Positions 47,201-59,200 of a DNA stretch of 64,000 nucleotides are shown here, one piece after another. Both the position numbers and the translations under genes were made by a program. The stretch is from Corbicula japonica. Taxonomy: Eukaryota > Mollusca > Bivalvia > Venerida > Cyrenidae. The stretch is taken from the NCBI GenBank assembly GCA_038501625.1, contig JAZAYU010000019.1:5458324-5522323 (forward strand). Reading direction: 5' to 3'. The first letter of the stretch is position 1, and every line of letters starts with the position of its first letter. The notes below the pieces were generated by a model, which saw nothing but the letters and a program-made list of their open reading frames with translations, had not been told where the DNA came from and did no database searches.

Positions 47201-50200
47201 ATAAAATAATAAGAGATAATTAAAAGCAGTCTATAATTGCACAATCACTCTACTTGTTTACGAAATGAAGCAATTATTTTATAATGGTAATGCTGTGCAG
47301 ATACTCAAATATGGAAGTGCCAAGCAAACAAATCTGGACTGAGTAAAATGACAAAAGTGTACTTCGCAAATAATTCTGCAAATATTTTTTACAAACACAA
47401 ACAACTGAGCTATTTCAAACAGTAAGTTGGTTATCATTCTTTTGCAGTGCGATCCCTGATTAGACTGCATGTACACTGTACACAATTGCGATAAAATGTG
47501 TATATATGGTGTAAAGGGTTAAAAAACTTATATTGCAATTCAGGGAATGGCTTAGAGGGAGACTTAGGAGAAATAGTCTCCAAAATTTCCTAAACTTCTC
47601 CCAATATTGAGCCAAGGGAGAAGTTTTTCCTTATATGTTTCTTATACAAACAGGGACGGACAAATCCTTTGCCAGCTATGATCTGCCAGGCCAGAAACAT
47701 TTTAAAGAGCTAGTCCGCAGGACCACCATAAAAATTAGAAATTAGTTGCCCGGGGTGGTAATTATATCAAGTTGCCAAATAAATTAAAATCTCACAGCAA
47801 TAAACGACTTTCGCTTATCATCAGATTATCAACGAACCGTATGATTCAGCACTGCCTTCCTGTATAAAAATTGTCAATCAATGATTATCCTTGATTAATT
47901 TGCACCACTCCACACGCCTATATTTTACAACAATTGGTAGCATCTTTATAGCGAGATATTTTGATTCTCGTGAGATTATGTGACAACGTGATTACACAAA
48001 CTGTCAAAATTGTGTCTTTGACAATTAAAACTAGAAATGTGTCCATAGGACACGGATGCCCCCGCTATGCATCATTTCCAGATACTAAAGTGCAATGATG
48101 GGAATAATAGCATTTCAAAGACAGTGATGTTCGAGTAATTATAATTATATATTATGCATAAACTTGATGATCAAGTAAATTATTTGTATTTGTGGCACTG
48201 TTGCCTTCTCATTACGGAAATGTCTGTGAAGAAGTTGGTGGTAATGAAATGCAATGTCATAGTGAACATTTGTGCCAAGTTATTTTGAAATCCCTTCATT
48301 CATAAAGAAGTTATAGCCCGAACAAGTAAATTCAAGTTTTAGTAACTGTGACCTTGACCTTGGACTTACAGGCATGGGAAATGTACGCAACACACCGCCT
48401 TGTCATAGTGAACATTTGTGCCAAGTTATTTAGAAAACCCTCCATTCAAAACAAAGTTATAGCCCGGACAAGGAAATTTTATTTTTAGTAACAGTGACCT
48501 TGACCTTGGACCTACAGGCATGGACATGGTACACAACTCACCACCTTGTCATGGTGAACATTTCTGCCAAGTTATTTTAAAATTACTATATTCCTAATGT
48601 TGTTACAACCCTGACAAGAAAATTCTACTTTAGTAACAGTGACCTTGACCTTGGACCTAGGCATGGGCATGGTACGGGACACACCATCTTGTCATGATGA
48701 ACATTTGTGTCAAGTTATTTTGAAATCAATGTATTCCTAACAAAGTTACAGCCCGGACAAGAGAATTCTATTTTTAGTAACAGTGACCTTGACCTACAGG
48801 CATGGGCATGGTACGCAATACACCGCCCTGTCATGGTGAACATTTGTGTCAAGTTATTTTGAAATCCCTCCATTTATAATGAAGTTACAGCCCAGATAAG
48901 AAAATTATATTTTTAATAACAATGACCTTGACCTTGGACCTTCAGGCTTGGGTATTGTGCGGACACACTGCCTTGTCATAGTGAACATTTGTGCAAAGTT
49001 ATTTTGAAATCCCTCCATTCATAACAAAGTAACAGCCCGGACAAGAGAATTCTATTTTAAGTAACACTGACATTGACCTTTGACCTACAGGCATGGGCAT
49101 GGTACGTGACACATCGCCCTGTCATGGTGAACATTTGTGCAAAGTTATTTTGAAATCCCTCCATTCATAACAAAGTAACAGCCCGGACAAGAAAATTCTA
49201 TTTTTAGTAACAGTGACCTTTACCTTGGACCTAAAGGCTTGGGCATGTATGTGACATACCGTCTTGATATGGTGAACAATTATACCAAGTTATTTAAAAA
49301 TCCAATAAGAAATAACAAAGTTACAGAGCGGACAGGATTTTGCAAGAAAATTCTATTTTTAGTAACAGTGACCTTGACCTTGGACCTACAGTCACGACAC
49401 ACCGCCTTGTTATGGTGAACATTTGTGCCAAGTTATCTTGAAATCCCTCCATTCCAAACAAAGTTAAGGGCAAAGTGTATATTTTTCTAAACACAAAATG
49501 TAAGTGAAAAAGGGGCATAATTTGAAAATATTGGAAGCATGGTTATGGGTCTTGATGGTTATGATGTAGATTTTGATGGTGAAAATATATTTCAAGTTTC
49601 AAGGCAGTATCTCAAGTAGTTTTTAAGCTATGGGCAAAATGCACAAAATATAAGAAACAAGATATATTCCTATTAAAACTAATGTAAATGGAAGTATCAA
49701 AGGGCCATAACTTCTGAACAGAACATGTAAGAGCAAAACCCCACCTATTTGCACAACAACATATCAGGCCAAGCATTGTGGTAAAGTATCATCAAATTCC
49801 CAGCAGAGGTGTAGGAGGAGTTGCGTTCACAAGATATATTCCTATTAAAACTAATGTAAATGGAATTATCAAAGGGCCATAACTTCTGAACAGAACATGT
49901 AAGAGCAAAACCCCACCTTTATGCACAACAACATATCAGGCCAAGCATTGTGGTCAAGTTTCATTAAATTCCGACCAGTAGTGTAGGAGGAGTTGCGTTC
50001 ACGAGATATACTCCTATTAAAACTAATGTAAATGGAAGTATCAAAGGGCAATAACTTCTGAACGGAACATGTAAGAGCGAAACCCCACCTTCATGCACAA
50101 CTACATATCAGGCCAAGCATTGTGGTCAAGTTTCATTAAATTCCGACCAGTAGTGTAGGAGGAGTTGCGTTCACGAGAATATCGGACGGACGGACAGACG

Positions 50201-53200
50201 GACGGAAGGACGGACGGATGGACGGAGGGACGGACGGACAGGAGCAACTCTTAATGCCCGTCGCCATTTCATGGCGGGGGCATAAAAAAGGTGTATATAT
50301 AGTTGTTTGTCGGCACTTAATTAATTTTTGATGAGAAGTGATAAGGTAGATCTAAGTTGATTGCCAATGATTTAGTCAATTAGTTCACAGTTGTTACTTT
50401 AATCAAGTTATTCTAAACTATATATCTTACAGTACTGACGATTCTGTTCATTCTACGGAAAATTCCTCAGTTGAATTTTAAAATAATGCTTTAATTTTTT
50501 TATGTATGTGCTTTAGAGTGTTCAGTAATTAGGATTAGATTTTAGAATGAATCTTTTTGTGATACGAACGTTAATATTAGCTTTGTGATACATGTTGTCT
50601 AAAGAAAAAAGGGATATAATAAGTTCGATAATTTAATTGATTAACATATAAAATCTTCTCAAATTATTTGTATGACCTAAATTATCACTAAATAAATATG
50701 ATATAAACAAAAGAGATGAAAAACAGCAAACTTTTTACAGATTTTAGTCCGCTATTCCAAAATTATAAATCATAATACTAATCAATATATCATGTCAATG
50801 TAAATCACATATCACAAGAACTAAAACATGATAGTTGTGTGTACTTGGCATATGGTTCTTGTAACAAAAAACTACCAAAAAAAACTATTTTTTCAAACTT
50901 TTGGCATTTTAGACGATATTGCCATTTATATACACAACAAAAGTAAATAAAAGTATCCACTTTCCTATCTTAAACTTTATAAAATTTGAAAACAAAAACT
51001 CAAAATTCTGTATGTGAACAAGTTTGCATTTCTGTTATCATTGCAAAGGTATCAAGTGTTCGATTTTCCAGGCAACTAGATAAAAATTCTACTTGCCCAG
51101 TGGGCAACAAGACAATTTAGGAATTTGTCGGTCCCTGAGAAAGCTGAAAACTTCCAAAACTCAATAAAATTTGAAAACTTCTCCCTGCTCTCACAGCCTA
51201 TGTCGATCCCAGCAAATTAATATATACTACAAACTTCTTACTAACAGCTAATAACAAATCTTACAACTTACACTCATTTTCTATAAAAGAAATACAAAAT
51301 ACCTTTCATGAACTTCTGTTTTACAAAATTCTTTTAAATTCATGGGCATGAAGTTAACTCCTATTAACATTCTATCTTAAAAGAGGCACGCTACGGGAAC
51401 AGGTACCTTCGGTCATTTTTTGTGTCATTTTTGTTGTTACTGTATTTAGAAAGAACTTTCAATTTTTCTATTATTTTCTCATAACAAAACAGTGATTTTG
51501 TTACACATTTTGAAAATAAAATGTTGTTCTTACTGCGAATTGCATAATAATTAATGTCGTCTGCTCAACTTTATTACGTCGTTTCAAGGATTGACGTCAA
51601 CTGCCCGAAGGTACATTCTCTCATTGCGTGCCTCAAAACAATACTGCTTCATTCAAAATGATGTTAAAAACATAAATAATTATCCAAATACAAAATGGTT
51701 TAAAAAAAAAACAATCTATTTCATGTCTGCTTGCTGCAATTATTTACTCATTACTGCATATCTACACGTGTTCATGCTTGTGTGGTCAGTGTAGATCCAG
51801 ATCTGATGGCATAAACATGATTTCTGATCAGGTTCTACACTGTTTGCCAGTCGGTCAGAAAAATCCTAATGAACCAAAAAGCAAACAATATAGATCCTGA
51901 TCTGACAGCACAGTTGTGCGGACTGATCTGGATCTACGCCGTTTGGCCATGTTAAAAAGGTGTTTCTGTGGAGTAAACGGTAAACTGGCTCCTGGATAAG
52001 AGGTGACTTACCATTTCTCTCTTTAACCTGTCGGCAACATCCACATGCTGAAAAAGATACAATACACTATTAAATCAAGTTACACCATGATCCTTTCTTG
52101 CAAGTATTAAGTTTTCTCATAACAAAGCTCATACTAGATACATGTTGGCAACATCTCAAGCCAGCTTTGACATGACCCCTGACTGTGACCTTGACCTGAG
52201 GTTCACACTTAACACATGTCTCATTGAAGTTAAAATTTATGACAAATATAAACTAGATTCTTAAATGCATGTTAATGTTAAGGGCCCAACAAATTCGGAC
52301 AGAGGCACTTACAAATGTAGGCACTTACGCATGCACGTACACTGAACTGCCTTTGGGACAACTTACTCAAGCTTACCGCTTTAGGACAACTTACTCGAAG
52401 TCACCGCAAGCGGACCCAACAATTAACATACCTCTCTGTAGATTCTGATTACGCTAGCGCTGTCTGGGTTGAGAATGTTTCCTTCGTCGTCTCGCACCAC
52501 AAGGTCTAACCCCAGCAAACTGTAACATTACAAGTAATCATACAGTATCCAATATATACCAGTACATTACATTGCTGATTTATGTTCTACAATATTCATT
52601 TTCAGTTTACATGAAATACATAAAGTTTTACAACCCATGAATAATTTTTAGGGGTCCTGTATCCAAGATCATAATTTTTTATATCTGAAATGGAGACTGC
52701 TCTCACATTAATCCAATCAGGTGCTTGAGATTTAACAAGGTGTTCAGTTAACCCTTTCCTCCATAGACATAACTTTATTGCGTGATCGAACAGTGTAGAT
52801 CCAGGTCAGCATGCACATTCATGCTGTCTGATCAGGATCTGCACTGTTGCTTTATGATTCGTTAGGTTATTTCTGACCAAAATGTGACCAGTGCAGATCC
52901 TGATCAGGTGGCGCGGAAGTGCCGGCTGATCTGGATCTACACTGGTCGCACATGCGTAAAATGCGTATATATCAAGGAAAGGGTAAACACTTGCATCACC
53001 CTAAGGTACTTTGACAGAATAACATCCTAGTATGAAAAGCAACATAACTCGTGTCAAAAAGGAGAAGACCTAGACCTAGATATTTTAGCATCATCATAAC
53101 CCTGTTGTCAAAAGCAATATAACTTGAAAGTTTGATGAACAAATATTGAGAATTAGCTAAGTTATAAACAACGCTATATTGTCATGACAAAATACGAGTA

Positions 53201-56200
53201 CAAAAAGGGGTACAACTCTATCAAACGTAACACTGACCTTGTGATTCTGACATCATCACAAGGCTGTTTTCTTTACCAATATAATTTAACCCTTTCCTGT
53301 ATAGATACGCATTTTTACGCATGTGTGACCAGTGTAGATCCAGATCAGCCGGCACATCCGTGCCGTCTGATCAGGATCTGCACTGGTCGCATTTTGGTCA
53401 GAAATAACCTAATGAATCAAAAAGCGAACAGTTTAGATCCAGATCAGCTGGCACAGATGTGCCGGCTGATCTGGATCTAAACTGTTCGCCCTAGCAATAA
53501 AGGTGTGTCTGTACAGGAATGGGTTAAAAGTTCAATAAAGAAATGAAAAGAAATGGCAAAGTTAATAAAAAGAAATGGCAAAGTTAAAGACAATGTTAAG
53601 TTTTCTTGACAAAGCACGACGTCTACTTCCCTATGTAAGTGCCATACAGAACTGCTCTCGAATTTTAAATTTTACGATCTAAGGCACAGAAATTAATCAG
53701 CTTCTCATTGTTCAAGTGTCAATATTCAAGAAGGACTACTTACGCGTTGCCGAGGTCTATTTTGGCAGAGACCTTCTGTTTGAGGTCTCGAAGCTGTTCC
53801 GATGTGATTTTTCGTGATGTGATTTCTTTCCTCCATTGTAACAGATCGTGTATCATCCCCTGAACTGTGTCAAAATCATCATCATCATCCTGTAAGCAGC
53901 ACTGACAAGTTAAACCATTACACCTTAATTGTGAGGGCGACCCGGCACATCCGTTTATCATCAATACCAAAAACTTTAATCTAGAGTAGAGACACTTTAG
54001 ATTTTTGAGGGCTAGCTCAAGACATATACAATATCTGATTTTAACCTGTTTGTGTTTTTTAAATGCACAAGGCTAAAAGCCATCTTACATTAAATTTCTG
54101 TTTAAAGTTTCATCTGAAATACTTTTATATACCGGTAGTAAAATGGAGGGGATGGGGATTCAAAGTTAAGCATGCTATGATGCTAACCATGAATCATACA
54201 TGATGATAAGGTATTTCTGTGTCAGTGAAAATAAAAATCAATAGAAGTTACCATAAACGTCAATGGCGTGGCTTATCAGCTAAAAGAAATAAAACTTTAC
54301 ATGTAGAAATTATCACGGAACGCTCACGACATATTGGTTCTTCCAGTATTGGCATGATTCCCGCACCACACACGTAAGTGCTTCATGATAATCAATAGAA
54401 GTGATTGACAAGTATCAATGGTCAAGGGGCCTTGCTTATCAGCTGAATTAAATAACGCTATACAAAGCAATTATAACTAAACACTGGGCCAAAGATCATA
54501 AAACTAAAGCTGGAGACCAGACTCAAATCTCAAGCATGTGATTGGCTGAAATGGCAACTGGTCACCATTTCAGCCCATCAGATGCTTGAGATTTGAGTCT
54601 GGTCTCCAATCTCAGTTTTATGATCTTTGGCCCTGACCACATATTGGTTCTTCCAGTATTGGCACCATTCTCGCACCACACACGTAATCTCCTGAGCGAT
54701 CGGCGGTTCTTTAGGAATCACTGTTTCCGTTGACCTGAAATATTAATTAAAAAAAATGTTTATAATTATTTATTAATTAACACTTTTTTCCTTACATACA
54801 GGTTTTATCAAATGTGTGATCAGTGTAGATCCAGATCAGCTGATACATTAGTGCCGTCTGATAAGGGTCTACACTGTTTGCTTCCATCCATGCTGTCTGA
54901 TCTGGATCAACACTGTTTTATTACCTTTATGTTAAGTTTCAAATCTCTATCTTAAATGGTATTAAAGAATATAAACAAAAAATTTAATGAATTGTTGATA
55001 CCTGCCTGCCTGCCCAAAAACATACTCCAAACTATTAATCAGAATTAAAACAAGAGGGCCATGATGGCCCTATATCGCTCACCTGACTACAAAAGTACTC
55101 TCAGCTTGTGGTTTCAGACAAGAAGATTTTTAAAGTTTTTCCTATACAAGTCTATGTAAAATGAAGTGACCCCTGGGGCGGGGCCAATTTTGACCCCAGG
55201 GAAATCATTTGAACAATCTTTGTAGAGTTCCACTAGAGGGTGCTAAATGCCAAATATCTAAGTTCTAGGCCTTGTGGTTTCAGACAAGAAGATTTTTAAA
55301 GTTTTTCCTATATAAGTCTATGCAAAATGAAGTGACACCTAGGGCGGGGCCAATTTTGACCCCAGGGAAATAATTTGAACAATCTTTGTAGAGTTCCACT
55401 AGAGGATGCTAAATGCCAAATATCTAAGCTCTAGGCCTTGTGGTTTCCGACAAGAAGATTTTTAAAGTTTTCCTATACAAGTCTATATAAAATGAAGTGA
55501 CCCCTGGGGCGGGGCCAATTTACACCCCTGGGAAATAATTTGAACAATCTTTGTAGAGTTCCATTAGAGGATGCTAAATGCCAAATATCTAAGCTCTAGG
55601 CCTTGTGGTTTCAGACAAGAAGATTTTTAAAGTTTTTCCTATATAAGTCTATGTAAAATGAAGTGACCCCTGGGGCGGGGCCAATTTTGACCCCAGGGAA
55701 ATCATTTGAACAATCTTTGTAGAGTTCCACTAGAGGGTGCTAAATGCCAAATATCTAAGTTCTAGGCCTTGTGGTTTCAGACAAGAAGATTTTTAAAGTT
55801 TTTCCTATATAAGTCTATGCAAAATGAAGTGACCCCTAGGGCGGGGCCAATTTTGACCCCAGGGAAATAATTTGAACAATCTTTGTAGAGTTCCACTAGA
55901 GGATGCTAAACGCCAAATATCTAAGCTCTAGGCCTTGTGGTTTCAGACAAGAAGATTTTTAAAGTTTTTTCTATACAAGTCTATATAAAATGAAGTGACC
56001 CCTGGGGCGGGGCAAATTTACACCCCTGGGGAATAATTTGAACAATCTTTGTAGAGTTCCATTAGAGGATGCTAAATGCCAAATATCTAAGCTCTAGGCC
56101 TTGTGGTTTCAGACAAGAAGATTTTTAAAGTTTTTCCTATATTAGTATATAAGTCTATGTAAAATGAAGTGACCCCTGGGACGGGGCCAATTTTGACCCC

Positions 56201-59200
56201 AGGGAAATCATTTGAACAATCTTTGTAGAGTTCCACTAGAGGGTGCTAAATGCCAAATATCTAAGCTCTAGGCCTTGTGGTTTCAGACAAGAAGATTTTT
56301 GAAGTTTTTCCTATATAAGTCTTTGCAAAATGAAGTGACCCCTGGGGCAGGGCCAATTTTGACCCCAGGAAAATAATTTGAACAATCTTTGTAGAGTTCC
56401 ACTAGAGGATGCTAAATGCAAAATATCTAAGCTCTAGGCCTTGTGGTTTCAGACAAGAAGATTTTTAAAGTTTTTCCTATATAAGTCTATGTAAAATGAA
56501 GTGACCCCTGGGGCGGGGCCAATTTTGACCCCAGGGAAATAATTTGAACAAGCTTTGTAAAGTTCCACTAGAGGGTGCTAAATGCCAAATATCTAAGTTC
56601 TAGGCCTTGTGGTTTCAGACAAGAAGATTTTTAAAGTTTTTCCTATATAAGTCTATGCAAAATGAAGTGACCCCTGGGGCGGGGCCTATTTTGACCCCAG
56701 GGAAATCATTTGAAAAATCTTTGTAGAGTTCCACTAGAGGGTTCTAAGTGCCAAATATCTAAGCTCTAGGCCTTGTGGTTTCAGACAAGAAGATTTTTAA
56801 AGTTTTTCCTATATAAGTCTATGCAAAATGAAGTGACCCCTGGGGCATTGCCAATTTTGACCCCAGGGAAATCATTTGAACAATCTTTGTAGAGTTCCAT
56901 TAGAGGATGCTAAATGCCAAATATCTAAGCTCTAGGCCTTGTGGTTTCAGACAAGAAGATTTTTTAAGTTTTTCCTTTCGGTTGCCAAGGCAACCAGAGT
57001 TCTGCATGGAATTGATTTCTTTGAACAACTTTGGAAGAGCTTCATGCAAGGAACATTCCTACCAAGTTTCAGCAAGATTGGCCCAGGAGTTCAGGAGAAG
57101 AAGTCGTTTGAAGAAAAAGTTGACGACACACGGACAGTCGACGGACGACGGACATCAGGCGATCACAAAAGCTCACCATGAGCACTTCGTGCTCAGGTGA
57201 GCTAAAAAAAAACAACAACTGATAAATGAATCAAATGAAGTTATTTATAAAGAATATAATGAAGGTACTGACCCGGCTGGAACAATTGTAGCTTCTTTCA
57301 AGTGTATGTAATTCTTTGGAAAAATTCCCTTTTGTGACTTGTTCTTCGTGGCATATCCCATGTACCAAGCTGAAACACACAAACAAAAGTTATTATATCT
57401 AAATTGCATAGAGGAAAATGTTTTTACCTGCAGTAGATTTCAATGGTCATGTTGATAATTTTTGGGGACTGCTATATATTGTTACAAAATTTCCTTGATT
57501 TCCCCTGTGCTGATTCAACCAGGAAGTATGCTATTAACCCTTTACTCCATGTATGAGTTTATGGCATATGCAAAAAATGTAGCTCTTTGCTATAAGTATC
57601 ATGCATGAGTGTGAGGTGAAGATGGAAAAATCTGTCACCAAGGTTTAACTGTTTTGCGGGAACAAGGCTCTGCCGAGTTCCCGCCAAAACAGTTCACCCG
57701 AGGTGACAGATTAATCTATCATTACCGAAAGTCTCATGCAAGATACTTTTTCTTGCATACCTTTTATTATTTATAACATTTCTGTTATGTATACAAACTA
57801 ATTTATTTTCCTTATGCTGAAATATTGACATCAATGCAAACCTTTTTTTTATAAATGACTTCACTAACTTGAATATATCACGTCAGATATTTGAAGACGT
57901 GACGTCACTCACGTGACTCATTCCACGTGGGGGGTGTAGGATCGAAATTTCCTGCACAGGTGAAAACACCGGATGACCTGATCTGATATGCAAGAATATC
58001 TGATCCAGAGCTTCACTGTTAGCTTTTCGATTCATTAGGTTATTTCTGACCAAGAAGCAAACAGATCTACATATTCAGTTCCCTTGTGATAAACCCTTTA
58101 CTCATTGGGAGACCCGTTGTCCCATGGACAAACATCTTGACATCCAAACATCAGACCAGAATCTCCACTGTTCCCTTTTGATTCATAAGGTTATTTCTAA
58201 CCCAAAAGCAGAAAGTGTAGATCCTGTGGCCAATGTTATAAAACTCAAGTTCGTGCTCCATGCTCAAAACTCAATTTATTAGAAACTCAAATCTTATGAG
58301 TAAAATTTATTGATTTATACTGCTTAACTTGCTTTATTTGAATTCTACAAATTTAAAATGCATAACAACGTTGTACCAAAAACAAATAAGTAACAATAAA
58401 AGTTTCTTTTTCTTGTAAGCAAAGAAATACAAAATTGAGTTTTGAGCACAGCGTCCAAACTCAAGTTTTATAACCTCGGGGAGTCAGTGCAGATGTGCTA
58501 GCTGATATGGATATACACTGTTGCACATGTGATAACAGGGATCATGAATCAAGGCGATTTGGGCGAAGAAGACGCCCAGACCGGCCTAACTTCACTTTAT
58601 TTGCATAGAAAAGCGAAGTTCACTTCGCCCTCGATTTCCTGTTGAATTTGCCTGAGGGAACAATCAAACATCTGCCAATAATCCCCCAAATTTTCACTTA
58701 CTCAATTATACACATTGTACACATTGACAAAAGCGTGCCATAAACAAATTCAACCTGATTACGTAATCAGTCTTCACAAAATGAGATTTTTATTGGTTGG
58801 TGTATACAGAATAAACCCACTGGCGCTTGACCTGCCGCCCCACCCCCTGCCAATCCTTACTAATACGCCCTTTTATTTGTAAAAATGGTGTCAAGTCACT
58901 AATATTATTCCATTCTATTAAAATATGCGAAAATCGTATTCTAAAAAAAAAATATATTTCTATGTATATAATTGAATATCAATTATATACATAGAAATAT
59001 AATTTTTTTTTTAGAATATGATTTTGACGGTGTATTTTCGCATATTTTAATAGAATGGAATAATATTAGTGACTTGACACCATTTTTACAAAAAAAGGCG
59101 TAAAGGTAAGGGTTGGCAGGGGGTGGGGCGGCTGGTCAAGCGCCAGTGAATAAACCAATAAAATTGCTTGATAGTCTTCAGCATTTTCTTATTGTGAATT

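Larger units (their letters stand above)
47541..51211. mobile_element. hAT-like MITE carrying nested insertions
   Basis: Outer halves 47541-47650 (CAGGGAATGGCTTAGAGGG ...) and 51138-51211 (AGAAAGCTGAAAACTTCC ... CGATCCCAG) match the intact element at 26951-27107. They are separated by the 3.5-kb element below. Confidence 0.7.

Noticed and set aside
53286..53527. tRNA or structured ncRNA because of the cloverleaf-like fold
   Set aside because: Stems are far longer than tRNA arms, there are no A/B box motifs, and the sequence is a multi-copy TTAA-flanked mobile repeat.
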